Positions 9,217 through 19,309 of a stretch of 64,000 bases of DNA are shown here, piece by piece. The notes beneath the pieces are model-generated. The model did not search any database. It saw only the letters and a list, made by a program, of their open reading frames with translations, and was not told the DNA's origin. The stretch lies in assembly GCA_023423535.1 (NCBI GenBank), contig JAFAFL010000032.1, positions 124,001-188,000 on the forward strand, given 5' to 3'. This DNA comes from Pseudomonadota bacterium. GTDB taxonomy: Bacteria > Myxococcota > Myxococcia > Myxococcales > Myxococcaceae. The stretch's first letter is position 1, and each line of letters begins with the position of its first letter. A program made the position numbers and the translations under genes.

Positions 9217-11484
9217 CTACGGCACCATCTGCGCGCTGATCGTGAACGGGCTCACCGAGTGCGGATGGAAGCCCTCCACCAGCACGGTCAGCGTCTGTCC
9301 CGCGGTGACGGGCACGGTGACCTCTTCGATGTCGTACACGCTGGAGCACCCGAGCTCCGTCATCGTCGCCGGATCTCCGCAGCCGTCGAACACCGCGAGC
9401 ACGAGGTCGGCGAAGCTCGCGGCGTCCGGCTCGAGGCGGAAGCGCACGTTGCCGGTCGTCGTCGCGGTGAAGGTGAAGAGCCGGTCCGGGCCGCTGCCCA
9501 GCACCGAGCCGGTGCAGCTCGTCTCGAAGTTCGACACCGCGCCGGTGTTGTCGCCGGTGGTGGGGGTCCCCACCACGAGCGCCGGCGCCTGCCCGCAGAA
9601 GACCGCGTACTCGATGGTGTTGCAGTCGCCGCTGCAGCCGTCGTTCGACACGGTGTTGCCGTCGTCGCACGTCTCCAGCCCCGCGATGATGCCGTCACCG
9701 CAGAGCTCCGGCGTGAACTCGGTGTGCAGGATCCACGGGCCCTCCTCGATCACCGTCACCGCGGAGACGAGCACGGAGAGCTCGCCCGGATCGGTCACCT
9801 GGTGGATGAGCTCGGTCCCGCTGAAGGGCTCGATCATCGTGCAGGACAACTCGGACGCCTCATCCGCGCAGCCCGTGCGCAGGGAGACCGAATGCGACTT
9901 GTCCGACTCGAGCGTCAGGCGCAGCCGTCCACGCGTGGGCGGGTCGTAGCGATAGACCTCGGTGCGCGCGAGGCCGAGCTGACACGAGGCCATGAAGCCG
10001 TCCCACGCCGTCCGCGTGTCGCCGGTGGTCACGCCCGGCTGCAGCAGCGCTGCGCCGCCGCAGATGGGCCCGTACTCGACGGTCTGGCAGTCCGCGCTGC
10101 AGCCGTCGCCGGAGGTCGTGTTGCCGTCGTCGCAGATCTCGTTGATCTCCCCGCGCTCGCCGTCGCCGCACACCGGCATGGGCCGGCAGATGCCGAGCCC
10201 GCTGGAGAAGCGCAGCGCGCAGAACTCGTTCGAGCCGCAGCCCGCGTCACCGAGGCACGCGCGCTCGCAGGTCATCGGCACGGTGGGATCGAAGCCGAAG
10301 CAGATGCCGAGGAACTTCGATCCATCCGAAGCGCAGCCCTGCGCCATCTGCGCGGTCTCATTGCAGGGCTCGCCGAAGTCCGCCGCGTCACCGGACGACT
10401 CCGGATCGCAGACGCCGAGCACCGTGCACGCGTGCCCCGCCTGGCAGCCGGGAGCCGAGGTGAAGTACCCGCAGGTGTTCGTGCAGGTGGAGGTGATGCC
10501 GGAGCAGGTCATTCCGCCGAGGCACGAGGTCGAGGTGTCCTCGCGCTGGCACACGCCGCCCAGCGCCGCATCGCCGTCGAGCAGGCAAATGCCCTCGGTG
10601 GGCAGCACGCCCATCTGCACGCACGAGCGGCCGTTGCCGCAGGGCAGGGGCTCGGTGGGATCGCAGTGCGCGTAGCAGGCGCCCACGGACATGGTTGAGT
10701 ACTGCGTCACGCACACCGGGCGATCCGACGGGCAGCCCTGGTCCTCACCACACTCGTGGGGCGCGCAGCGGTTCGTCTCCGGCGAGCAGATCTCCAGCAG
10801 CGGGTTGCCGCAGTCCTCGGCGGAGAGGCACGGCTTGCCGGTCGTCGGCGAGGTGTCGAACTCCAGCACCGGCACGCGCGCACAGCGGCCGCCGACCACG
10901 AAGGTGAGGTCGCCCTGCTCGGTCACCTGCGCCTCGCGCATCACCAGGCCGCTCACCGTGCCCGCGAAGATCGACTCCAGGGGATCGCTCACCTGCGTGA
11001 GCGTGAGCTGGCCTTCGGAGGCGACGAAGAGCCTCGAGATCGACGACGCGCCATCCCAGTCGAGCGGCATCCACACGCAGTGCTGACACGTCAGCAGGCT
11101 GTCGTTGGGCGGCGCGCCGAGAGGAAAGGTGCCCGTCTGCAGCGGCGGCAGGTCCGGCGTGGAGGAGTCGTAGAGCTCCACCAGCAGCGTCTCGCCCTGC
11201 GCCTCGTCGAGGTTCGGCGACACGGGGAACCTCACGCCGGTGATCTGGCCGAAGAGGTTCACCTGGAAGTCCTGCCGGCCCGGCGTGAGCTCCACGCAGT
11301 CGTCGGTGAAGCCGCCGTCGTTGCCGTCGGTTCCGTCGCCCGCATCGGGGAGCTGTTCGCCCGCGTCCGGGAGGCCGGCGTCGTCTTCGACGTTGGGGTT
11401 CTCGTTCGTGTCGGGACAGCCCGCGACGAAGATCGCGAGCGCGCCGACGAGCAGTGCGGCTCGAGTGGTGGTGGGTAGGGACAT
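9217..11484 (-). CDS. large cysteine-rich surface lipoprotein with Myxococcus cysteine-rich repeats
   Basis: The 755-residue product begins at ATG 11484, where a signal peptide ends in the lipobox VAGC. An Asp/Ala/Gly-rich spacer (residues ~25-55) follows. A middle region has many CxxC-like and spaced cysteines (EGF-like spacing, probably disulfides). Two C-terminal units each combine a Myxococcus cysteine-rich (DUF4215-like) repeat, CGDG...CDDGNT...GDGCS.DC, with a beta-rich domain resembling a pre-peptidase C-terminal (PPC) domain. Function is unknown; location outside the inner membrane is likely. It lies 103 nt downstream of the NRPS gene on the same strand, but nothing ties their functions together. 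Confidence 0.85.
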   Translation of the reverse strand: MSLPTTTRAALLVGALAIFVAGCPDTNENPNVEDDAGLPDAGEQLPDAGDGTDGNDGGFTDDCVELTPGRQDFQVNLFGQITGVRFPVSPNLDEAQGETLLVELYDSSTPDLPPLQTGTFPLGAPPNDSLLTCQHCVWMPLDWDGASSISRLFVASEGQLTLTQVSDPLESIFAGTVSGLVMREAQVTEQGDLTFVVGGRCARVPVLEFDTSPTTGKPCLSAEDCGNPLLEICSPETNRCAPHECGEDQGCPSDRPVCVTQYSTMSVGACYAHCDPTEPLPCGNGRSCVQMGVLPTEGICLLDGDAALGGVCQREDTSTSCLGGMTCSGITSTCTNTCGYFTSAPGCQAGHACTVLGVCDPESSGDAADFGEPCNETAQMAQGCASDGSKFLGICFGFDPTVPMTCERACLGDAGCGSNEFCALRFSSGLGICRPMPVCGDGERGEINEICDDGNTTSGDGCSADCQTVEYGPICGGAALLQPGVTTGDTRTAWDGFMASCQLGLARTEVYRYDPPTRGRLRLTLESDKSHSVSLRTGCADEASELSCTMIEPFSGTELIHQVTDPGELSVLVSAVTVIEEGPWILHTEFTPELCGDGIIAGLETCDDGNTVSNDGCSGDCNTIEYAVFCGQAPALVVGTPTTGDNTGAVSNFETSCTGSVLGSGPDRLFTFTATTTGNVRFRLEPDAASFADLVLAVFDGCGDPATMTELGCSSVYDIEEVTVPVTAGQTLTVLVEGFHPHSVSPFTISAQMVP

Positions 11485-11587
11485 GTGCGCCGGCCCTGCA
11501 ACTGAGGGGCCGCGCAGGCATGAGGTCACGCTTCCTCTGAGGCTGCGCGCAACCCGCACTTTCGCTCGGACGCTGTTGGGAAAAGCG

Positions 11588-14500
11588 TCACGAAAATCCG
11601 TGGCCCGCGGCGAGCGCCTCCCGCACCCGCTGCGCAAGACTCTCCACGCGCGGCTTCGCGAGCATGGAGTAGTGGTCGCCGGGCACGGTGTGGATGACGA
11701 GATCCTTTGCCTTCGACTCCCAGCCGCCCCACTTCGCAAACGGCGTGGACTCTTCGCCCTGCAGCAGCACGACCGGGCCGTTCCACTGCGGCGGCTCGTA
11801 GCCCATCACCGCGCGGACGTTGGACTTGAAGACCTCCGCGGTGCGCGAGAGATCCGCGAGGTTCGCGTTGGCCGGCACCACGCCCAGCGCGCGCAGCCGC
11901 TCGACGACGTGGGCGAAGCGCTGCGAGTCGGGAAGAGCCGAGAGTTCCTCTCGCGTCACGTCCGCGGTGGCGCCCGTGCGTCCGGCGAAGTCCATGGCGA
12001 AGAGCGAGAGCAGGCTCGCGTCGTCGGTGTCGGTCACGCGCGTGTCGGTGCTGGGGACCTCGCTGTCGATGAGCACCAGCGCCGCGACCTCTTCGCCCTT
12101 CGCGCGGAGCTGCTGCGCCATCTCCCACGCGATGACGCCGCCCAGCGACCAGCCGCCGAGCAGATACGGTCCCTCCGGCTGCACCTCACGGATCGCATCG
12201 AGATAGCTCGCCGCCATCGCCGTCAGGCTCTCGAAGGTCCAGCCGTCGTGCTCGAGCCCCGGCGACTGCAGGCCGTAGAAGGAGCGCTCCGGCATCGCGC
12301 GCGACAGCTCCGCGTAGGAGAGCACGTGCCCGCCGACCGGGTGCACGCAGAAGAAGGGACGCGAGCCCTCTACGCGGCGGATCTCCACCAGCGCCGGCGA
12401 GCCCTGCTCAACCGTATCTCCCGAAGCCGCCGCGTCCGCCACGCGCGCGAGCGCCTCGATCGTCTGGTGCTGGAAGAGGTGCCGTGCGTTCAGACGAAGC
12501 CCCGCGTCGTTCGCGCGCGCGAGCACCTGGATCGCGAGCATCGAGTCGCCGCCCAGCTCGAGGAAGTCGTGCCGGATGCCGACCTCCGGAACACCGAGCA
12601 CCTCGCTCCAGATCTGCGCCAGCAGCCGCTCCGTCTGCGTGTTCGGCGGCACCCGCTCGCTCAGCGCTGCGCCTCTATCCGGTGCCGGTAGCGCGCGCCG
12701 GTCCACCTTGCCACTCGAGGAGAGCGGGAACGTCTGCAGCGTGACCACCGCGGAGGGCACCATGTACTCGGGCAGCCGCGCGCGCACGTAGCTGCGCAGC
12801 TCCGTCGCGTCGAGCTCCCCGTCCTCGCGCGCGATGCAGTAGGCCACCAGCCGCTTGTCGCCGCGGCCGTCGTCGCGCGCCATCACCACCGCGTCACGCA
12901 CGGAGGAGTGCGTCGTGAGCGTCGCCTCGATCTCACCGAGCTCGATGCGGTAGCCGTTCACCTTCACCTGGAAGTCCTCGCGCCCGAGGAACTCGATGTT
13001 GCCGTCCGGGTAGAACCGGCCCAGATCGCCCGTGTGGTAGAGGCGCTCGCCGGTGCGCGGGTGATGCACGAAGCGCTCGTTCGTCTTCGCCTCGTCGCCG
13101 AAGTAGCCCTTCGCCAGCCCGATGCCGCCGATGTACAGGCGCCCCGGCACCCAGTCCGGGCACTCGTCCCACGTGGGCGAGAAGACGTGGAAGGTCTGGT
13201 TCCGCATCGCCTTGCCGTACGGAATGCTGCGCCACGCGGGATCGACCTCGTTCACCTCGTAGAGGATCGACCAGATGGACGCTTCGGTGGCGCCGCCGAG
13301 GCTGACCACGCGCACACTGGGCACTCGCGCGCGGAGCTGGTCCGGCAGGGCGAGCGGGATCCAGTCGCCGCTGAGCATCACCAGCCGCAACGAATCGGGC
13401 AGCGCGTCCGGTCTGCTCCCGGCCCACGTCATCAGCATCGACATGAGCGGCGGCGCGCTGTTCCACACCGTCACGCGGTGCTCGCGCATCAGCTCGCTCC
13501 AGCGGGCCGGATCGCGCGTGGCCTCCGGCTCTGGCAGCACGATCGCCGCGCCCGCCGCGAGCCCACCGAAGAGGTCCCACACCGACAGATCGAACCCCAA
13601 AGACGAGATGCCGAAGATCCTGTCTGCGCTCTGCACGCCGAAGCGCGCGTTCACGTCGGCGCAGGTGTTCAGCGCGCCGCGGTGATCGATCATCACGCCC
13701 TTCGGCACGCCGGTGGAGCCGGAGGTGAAGATGACGTAGGCGAGGTCGTCCGGCACGTTCACCACCGGCAGCGGCAGCGCGGTCAGATCGTCCGCGTCCT
13801 CGTCGCTCACCGGCACCGCGGTGACGCCCTCCGGCCACTCGAACCCTCTACAGAAGGAGGGCTGCGCCAGCGCGAGCTTCACCCGGCCCTGCGCGAGGAT
13901 CGCGTGGATGCGGTCCTTCGGCAGTGAGGGATCGATCGGCAGGTACGCCGCGCCGGACTGCAGCACGCCCATCACCGAGACGACCTGCTCCCAGCCCTTC
14001 GGCAGCGCGACCGCCACGAGCCCGTTCGGCTTCGCGCCCAGCGCCTTCAACCGGTGCGCGAGGTGACGCGATCTGCCGAGCACCTCGCCGTAGCTCAGCG
14101 TGCGCTCGGCCGTGATGACCGCGGCGCGCGAAGGCTCGTTGAGCGCCTGCCGTACGAAGGCATCGTGGAGGAGCCCGTCGGGCACCGGGGCCGCCGTCGC
14201 GTTGGCCTCCTCACGAGCGCGCAGACGCACAGGGCGCGGTACCCAGCGCACGCGATCCCGCCACGCGTCTTCACCTTCGGAGAGCCGCGTCACCAGATCG
14301 CAGTACGACTCGAACATCCCGTCCACCATGCCCGGCGGGTAGTGCGAGGGCTGGTGGAAGAACACGAGCTTCAGCCCGTCCCGCTCCTCCGCGAGCTGGT
14401 GCTCGAGCGAGATGAGCGGCGTGCGCAACACCTGGTACCCGAGCGAGATCCCCTCCGGCGCCGCGAAGCTCTGCACGAAGCGGTTGAAGACGACCGGTAC

Positions 14501-15619
14501 CGCGGCCTGCGCCATGCCACCGCGAACGCGCGCGAGCTCGCGGAGGAAGTCGATGCCGCTGAACTGGCTCGCCTTGAGGTCCGCGATCAGCCGCGCGTTG
14601 TGCGCGTGGGCGCGGGACTCGAAGGTGTCGCCGTCGCGTCGCGAGGCGCAGTTGAGCCCGAGCAGCAGCGGGTTGGTGAAGTTGCCCACCAGTGTCTCCG
14701 CGCCCGGCACGAACGGCATCCGGCGCGCGGTGGGAAGGCTCAGCGCGAACTCCGGACGGCCGCTCCAGGTGGCGATGGTGTCCGCGAACGCGGCGAGGAT
14801 CACCCGGGTGACGTTGAGCCCGCTCTTCTCCGCGCGCGCGCGCAGCCGGCTCGTGCGCTCTGCATCCAGCGCCCAGCTCAGGCGCGTGTGCTCCTCCAAC
14901 CGGCCATCCTGTCCGGCCCCTGCACGCTGCAACGGTTGAGGCAGCTCCGGCGCGCCGGGGAAGGTCGGCAGCTTCTCCAGCCAGTACCTCCGCGCCGCCT
15001 CGTACTCCTCCGACTGCCGGTACGCGGTCTCGGTGAGCACGTAGTCGCGCCACGTCGAGCGCAGCTCCGGCAGTCGCGCGTCCGCGTTCTCGTAGAGCGC
15101 GAGCCACTCCTGCAGCTTGAGGTCGGTGCTGCGCGCGTCGGTGAAGAGGAGGTCGAGACACACGTGCAGCCGCGTGCGTCCTCGCGGAAGTCGCGTGGCG
15201 CGGATCTCGAAGAGCGGGAACTGGTGCGTGGAAAGCCGCGGCCGCTGCACCTCTGCGCGGACCGTCAACGACCGGGCCTCCGCCTCCGCTTCGCTCAACG
15301 CGCTCAGGTCGAGCAGGCCGATCCGGTAGCGCGGAACCTCCTCCAGCACCCGCTGCTGGCCGTCCGCGGTGACGACGGAGCGCAGCGCCGCGTGCCTTGC
15401 CACGACGCGGTTCCACGCCTCCTCCAGCCGCGCCACGTCGAGCGCGCCGCCCTCCAGCTCCAGATACGAGTGCGCCGGCTCACCTCGGAGGCTGCGGCCG
15501 ACCCAATAGGCCTGCTGCACGTCGCGAAGCGGGAAGGGGGAGTGGGGGCTCTGCTCGGCACCGTGCGTATTCGACGAAACAGGCGCGCGCTGCGGGACGA
15601 CGGGAGCTCCGTGTGACAT
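11588..15619 (-). CDS. single-module non-ribosomal peptide synthetase: heterocyclization (Cy)-adenylation-PCP-thioesterase, predicted cysteine-activating
   Basis: The 1,343-residue protein is one complete NRPS module with its own release domain. Residues ~28-450 are a condensation-family domain of the heterocyclization type: it opens with FPLRDVQQAYWVGR and has DLLFTDARS (~158-166), matching the Cy signature DxxxxDxxS. The A domain (~480-990) carries FTSGSTGVPKG and the later core motifs. Reading specificity residues by alignment to GrsA gives D-L-W-N-M-S-L-I-W, one change (Tyr to Trp) from the cysteine code D-L-Y-N-M/L-S-L-I-W. The PCP has LGGDS (~1021); the thioesterase has GWSLGG (~1156) and GDH (~1312). 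There is no loading module, other NRPS/PKS gene or phosphopantetheinyl transferase nearby, so the acyl donor must come from elsewhere. Start ATG 15619 has a weak ribosome site. Confidence 0.92.
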   Translation of the reverse strand: MSHGAPVVPQRAPVSSNTHGAEQSPHSPFPLRDVQQAYWVGRSLRGEPAHSYLELEGGALDVARLEEAWNRVVARHAALRSVVTADGQQRVLEEVPRYRIGLLDLSALSEAEAEARSLTVRAEVQRPRLSTHQFPLFEIRATRLPRGRTRLHVCLDLLFTDARSTDLKLQEWLALYENADARLPELRSTWRDYVLTETAYRQSEEYEAARRYWLEKLPTFPGAPELPQPLQRAGAGQDGRLEEHTRLSWALDAERTSRLRARAEKSGLNVTRVILAAFADTIATWSGRPEFALSLPTARRMPFVPGAETLVGNFTNPLLLGLNCASRRDGDTFESRAHAHNARLIADLKASQFSGIDFLRELARVRGGMAQAAVPVVFNRFVQSFAAPEGISLGYQVLRTPLISLEHQLAEERDGLKLVFFHQPSHYPPGMVDGMFESYCDLVTRLSEGEDAWRDRVRWVPRPVRLRAREEANATAAPVPDGLLHDAFVRQALNEPSRAAVITAERTLSYGEVLGRSRHLAHRLKALGAKPNGLVAVALPKGWEQVVSVMGVLQSGAAYLPIDPSLPKDRIHAILAQGRVKLALAQPSFCRGFEWPEGVTAVPVSDEDADDLTALPLPVVNVPDDLAYVIFTSGSTGVPKGVMIDHRGALNTCADVNARFGVQSADRIFGISSLGFDLSVWDLFGGLAAGAAIVLPEPEATRDPARWSELMREHRVTVWNSAPPLMSMLMTWAGSRPDALPDSLRLVMLSGDWIPLALPDQLRARVPSVRVVSLGGATEASIWSILYEVNEVDPAWRSIPYGKAMRNQTFHVFSPTWDECPDWVPGRLYIGGIGLAKGYFGDEAKTNERFVHHPRTGERLYHTGDLGRFYPDGNIEFLGREDFQVKVNGYRIELGEIEATLTTHSSVRDAVVMARDDGRGDKRLVAYCIAREDGELDATELRSYVRARLPEYMVPSAVVTLQTFPLSSSGKVDRRALPAPDRGAALSERVPPNTQTERLLAQIWSEVLGVPEVGIRHDFLELGGDSMLAIQVLARANDAGLRLNARHLFQHQTIEALARVADAAASGDTVEQGSPALVEIRRVEGSRPFFCVHPVGGHVLSYAELSRAMPERSFYGLQSPGLEHDGWTFESLTAMAASYLDAIREVQPEGPYLLGGWSLGGVIAWEMAQQLRAKGEEVAALVLIDSEVPSTDTRVTDTDDASLLSLFAMDFAGRTGATADVTREELSALPDSQRFAHVVERLRALGVVPANANLADLSRTAEVFKSNVRAVMGYEPPQWNGPVVLLQGEESTPFAKWGGWESKAKDLVIHTVPGDHYSMLAKPRVESLAQRVREALAAGHGFS

Positions 15620-15757
15620 GTGCGCGGGATGGTAGCACGCACGCGCGCCCCTCCCGCCGCCGCGCTGCCGCAGAGCTGGGACCGCGCTGCCGCAACGCTT
15701 GAACGCACCGCGTCGCTGGGATGGACTCGCGACATGTCCAGCGCGGCCCGAGGGTGC

Positions 15758-16606
15758 ATGAACGTCAACGGCACCTTCTCCTCACCGGAGGAGGCGCGCC
15801 TGCCCGCGCTCGATCACGGCGTCCTCTATGGAGACGGCCTCTTCGAGACGCTGCGCACCTACGGCGGCAGGCCCTTCCGGCTCGATGCACACCTCGCGCG
15901 GCTCGCAGAGGGCATCGCGCTGCTCGGCATCCGCGGCGCCCCGTCCGACGAAGAGTTGCGCGCCGGATTGGAGGAGACGTCACGACGCGCGCGCGCGACC
16001 GGCCTCGAGGAGCTCTACCTGCGCATCACCGTCACCCGCGGCGTGGGGACCCGCGGGCTCGATCCCGCCGGCTGCGAGAGGGCAGGCTTCATGATCGCCG
16101 CGCTGCCGCTGCGCACCTATCCCGCAGCCTGGTACGCGCAGGGCGTGGCGTTGGGCCGTTTGTGGCCGCGTCACTCGCGCACCCGTCCGCCGCTCACGGT
16201 GAAGAGCACCTCGTACCAGGGCTCGGTGCTGGCGCGTGCAGAGCTCGCTCGGCAGGGCGTGCAGGAGGCGCTCTACGAAGACGAGGAGGGTCACCTCACC
16301 GAGGGAAGCGTCTCCAACCTCTTCTGCGTGAAGGGAGGCGCGCTCCTCACCCCGCCCGCGACCGACTGCCTGCCGGGCATCACCCGCGCGGAGGTGTTGG
16401 CGATCGCTGCCGAGCTCCGGATTCCCTGCGAAGAACGCCGCCTCTCTCTCGAGGACGTGCGAGGCGCCGACGAGATCTTCATGACCTCCTCGTTGGCGGA
16501 GCTGCTGCCGGTGACGCGCTTCGAGTCGCAGACGATCAGCCACGGGACGCCAGGCCCGCTCTACCGCGCGCTGCACGAGGCCTATCGCCAGCGCTGCGGG
16601 GGCTGA
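15758..16606 (+). CDS. class IV aminotransferase / aminodeoxychorismate lyase-like PLP enzyme
   Basis: The 282-residue length and motifs fit the fold-type IV PLP family, which includes branched-chain and D-amino-acid transaminases and aminodeoxychorismate lyase (PabC). Visible motifs are the N-terminal LDHGVLYGDGLFETLR, the PLP-binding lysine in LTVKSTSYQGSVLAR (near 152) and the TEGSVSNLF loop. I placed the start at ATG 15758 because family members begin only a few residues before the N-x-N-G segment; ATG 15734 (eight residues longer) is the alternative. Divergent from the NRPS. Substrate is not determinable; with DAHP synthase two genes on, a PabC role (p-aminobenzoate) is possible, and a role in supplying the NRPS is also open. 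Confidence 0.85.
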   Translation: MNVNGTFSSPEEARLPALDHGVLYGDGLFETLRTYGGRPFRLDAHLARLAEGIALLGIRGAPSDEELRAGLEETSRRARATGLEELYLRITVTRGVGTRGLDPAGCERAGFMIAALPLRTYPAAWYAQGVALGRLWPRHSRTRPPLTVKSTSYQGSVLARAELARQGVQEALYEDEEGHLTEGSVSNLFCVKGGALLTPPATDCLPGITRAEVLAIAAELRIPCEERRLSLEDVRGADEIFMTSSLAELLPVTRFESQTISHGTPGPLYRALHEAYRQRCGG

Positions 16607-16672
16607 CACCACGCGGTGCGTCACCTCCCGCGGAGGCACGACCTTTCGTGGCCGTCCACGCACTCTGGTACG

Positions 16673-17824
16673 ATGCGCCGACGCATGCCGTTCCAGCTCC
16701 CGTCGGCGCTGCCGCTCCTCTCGCTCGCACTGCTGGTGGTGCTGACCGGTTGCCCGAGCGAGGATCCCTTTCCCTCCTTCGACGAAGAGACGGAGCTCCG
16801 CAACCTCGCGGCCGTCCGTCGTCCTCCACGCAGCGCCACGAACCGCTTCGCCGACGATCCGCGCGCCGCGTCGCTGGGCCAGCGCCTCTTCTTCGACGAG
16901 GGCCTCTCCGGCTGCGGCACCGTCTCCTGCGCCTCGTGTCACCCGACGCCGGACTACGTGGACGGCGAGCGCACCTCGAAGGGCTGCAGCAGCGGTCCTG
17001 CGCGTCACACGCCCACGCTCCTCAACGTGGCCTTCTCGCACTGGTACATGTGGGACGGCCGCGCGGACAGCCTCTGGTCGCAGGCGATGCTCCCGCTCTT
17101 CGATCCGCACGAGATGGCGGCCGATGCCGAAGCGCTGCCCGCGTACCTCTCCGCGCAGCATCCCCAGTACGCGGAGCTCTTCGGCCACGACCCGGCGACG
17201 CACGCGGACCGCCAGGAGGTCTTCGCCAACGTGGGCAAGTCCCTCGAGGCCTACGTGCGCACGCTGGTGGAGGTGGAGGCCCCGTTCGACGAGCGGCTCG
17301 CCCAGTTCCTGCGCGCGTCGGAGGAGGGGAGGGCGGAGGAGGATCCGTTCTACCTGCCGCTGAAGACCTTCCTCCGCGAGGGCCGCTGCATCGCCTGCCA
17401 CAAGGGCCCGATGCTCACCGATCAGGAGTTCCACAACATCGGCCTTGCCGATCCGCGCAAGGACGAGGGCCGCATCGCCGCGCGCGCGCAGGTCGCCGCG
17501 TCTCCCTTCAACGGCGCCGGCCTGTACAGCGACGACCGCACCCACGGCCAGATCCGGCTCGACGCGCTGGCGGCCCGGAAGACCGACGACGAAGTGGGCG
17601 CGTTCAAGACGCCCACCCTGCGCAATGTCTCTCGCACCGCGCCCTACATGCACACCGGCGCAGTGCAGACGCTCGACGAGGTGATCGACCTCTACGACCG
17701 GGGCGGTGACGAGACCGGAACCTTCGCCGGCGTCCGCACCGAGAGCATCGCGCCGCTCTCGCTCACGGCCGAGCAGAAGGCAGCGCTTCGCGATCTGTTA
17801 GATTCGCTTTCCCCCGCTCCCTGA
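16673..17824 (+). CDS. dihaem cytochrome c peroxidase / MauG-family lipoprotein
   Basis: The 383-residue product starts at ATG 16673 (ATG 16685 is an alternative) with a signal sequence ending in the lipobox LTGC. Two haem c attachment motifs are present, CASCH (about residue 85) and CIACH (about residue 240), with the domain layout of bacterial dihaem peroxidases/MauG proteins. Downstream motifs such as GAFKTPTLRNV and APYMHTGAVQTLDEVIDLYDRGG are characteristic of the family. It probably reduces peroxide or performs haem-dependent oxidation in the periplasm. It ends 21 nt before the DAHP synthase gene, but functional linkage is doubtful. Confidence 0.9.
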   Translation: MRRRMPFQLPSALPLLSLALLVVLTGCPSEDPFPSFDEETELRNLAAVRRPPRSATNRFADDPRAASLGQRLFFDEGLSGCGTVSCASCHPTPDYVDGERTSKGCSSGPARHTPTLLNVAFSHWYMWDGRADSLWSQAMLPLFDPHEMAADAEALPAYLSAQHPQYAELFGHDPATHADRQEVFANVGKSLEAYVRTLVEVEAPFDERLAQFLRASEEGRAEEDPFYLPLKTFLREGRCIACHKGPMLTDQEFHNIGLADPRKDEGRIAARAQVAASPFNGAGLYSDDRTHGQIRLDALAARKTDDEVGAFKTPTLRNVSRTAPYMHTGAVQTLDEVIDLYDRGGDETGTFAGVRTESIAPLSLTAEQKAALRDLLDSLSPAP

Positions 17825-17845
17825 ACGTCCCCAACCTGAGGCGAC

Positions 17846-19297
17846 ATGCGCCCGGATCCGCGCCCCATCCCCGTTCCCGAACCCGACCTGGATGCGTTGC
17901 CTCCTGCCGGCGAGACGATCGTCCCCGTCGGCTGGACGCCCGCGTCGTGGCGTGACCGCACCACGGTGCAGCAGCCCACGTGGGAGAGCGACCGCGAGCT
18001 GGAGAAGGTGCTCGCGCGCATCCGCCAGCTTCCGCCCATCGTCTCCATGGGTGAGGTGGACGCGCTGAAGCAGCAGATCGCCGAGGCCGGTGAGGGCAAG
18101 CGCTTCATCCTGCAAGGTGGCGACTGCGCCGAGCGCTTCAGCGACTGCAACAGCACCGCGATCCTCCGGAAGCTGAAGATCCTCATGCAGATGGGGCTGG
18201 TCCTCAGCTACGGCGCGCGCCGTCCGGTCACCCGCGTGGGCCGCATGGCCGGCCAGTTCGCCAAGCCGCGCTCGAACCCCACCGAGGTCGTGGACGGACG
18301 CACGCTGCCCGTCTTCCGCGGCGACAACGTGAACGAGTTTGCGCCGGATCCGGAGGCGCGGCGCTGTCGTCCGGAGCGCCTCGAGCGCGGCTACTTCGTC
18401 TCGGCGAGCACCCTCAACTTCATCCGCGCGCTGGTGGACGGCGGCTTCGCCAACCTGCGCTCACCGGAGCACTGGCAGCTCGACTTCATCCCCAACGGTC
18501 ACGAGACGCGGCAGGTGCGCGAGGAGTACCTCGGCATCGCCGAACGCATCCGCGACGCGCTCGACTACCTCGACAGCCTCGGCATCCCGCGGCAGGCGCG
18601 GCGCGACATCGACTTCTTCACCTCGCACGAGGGCCTCATCCTCGCCTACGAGGAGGCGCTCACCCGCAGGGCCCGCGCCGGCGGCCGCTACTACAACCTC
18701 GGCGCGCACTTCCTCTGGATCGGCGACCGCACCCGCATGCTCGACGGCGGCCACGTGGAGTACTTCCGCGGGCTGGCCAACCCCATCGGCATCAAGCTCG
18801 GTCCCACCGTGCAGCCCGAAGAAGTGCTGGAGCTGCTCGAGCGCCTCAACCCCGAGGACGAGCCCGGCCGCGTCACGCTCATCACCCGCTTCGGACGTCA
18901 GCGCGTGCGCGAGCTCCTCCCGAAGCTCGCCGCGGCGGTGAAGCGTTCGGGCCGCGTGGTGACCTGGAGCTGCGATCCGATGCACGGCAACACCACGCAG
19001 CTCGGCTCGCGCAAGACGCGCAACTTCACCCACGTGGTCTCGGAGCTGGTGAACACCTTCGAGGTCCACCGCGAGGAGGGCACCGTCCTCGGCGGCCTGC
19101 ACTTCGAGATGACGGGCGAGAACGTCACCGAGTGCATCGGCGGACTCGACGGCGTGAGCGAGGCGGACCTCGACTCGCTCTACACCACCGGTTGCGATCC
19201 CCGGCTCAACTACGGCCAGAGCATGGAGATCGCCTTCGTCATCGCCCGGATGTTGACCGAGGCCCACCGCAACGGGTCGGCCCAGTCACCCTGGTAG
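17846..19297 (+). CDS. class II 3-deoxy-7-phosphoheptulonate (DAHP) synthase
   Basis: The enzyme condenses phosphoenolpyruvate and erythrose 4-phosphate, the first step of the shikimate pathway. The 483-residue length and motifs match the plant-type class II family: the N-terminal W..WR...QQP region, FILQGGDCAERF, RVGRMAGQFAKPRS, the GDNVN(E)F segment, HEGLILAYE, HFLWIGDRTRMLDGGHVEYFRG and WSCDPMHGN. ATG 17846 is preceded by GAGG. Later pathway genes form a cluster about 20 kb away (38981-44328), so this committing step is encoded separately. Confidence 0.96.
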   Translation: MRPDPRPIPVPEPDLDALPPAGETIVPVGWTPASWRDRTTVQQPTWESDRELEKVLARIRQLPPIVSMGEVDALKQQIAEAGEGKRFILQGGDCAERFSDCNSTAILRKLKILMQMGLVLSYGARRPVTRVGRMAGQFAKPRSNPTEVVDGRTLPVFRGDNVNEFAPDPEARRCRPERLERGYFVSASTLNFIRALVDGGFANLRSPEHWQLDFIPNGHETRQVREEYLGIAERIRDALDYLDSLGIPRQARRDIDFFTSHEGLILAYEEALTRRARAGGRYYNLGAHFLWIGDRTRMLDGGHVEYFRGLANPIGIKLGPTVQPEEVLELLERLNPEDEPGRVTLITRFGRQRVRELLPKLAAAVKRSGRVVTWSCDPMHGNTTQLGSRKTRNFTHVVSELVNTFEVHREEGTVLGGLHFEMTGENVTECIGGLDGVSEADLDSLYTTGCDPRLNYGQSMEIAFVIARMLTEAHRNGSAQSPW

Positions 19298-19309
19298 TCG
19301 CGGCACCGG

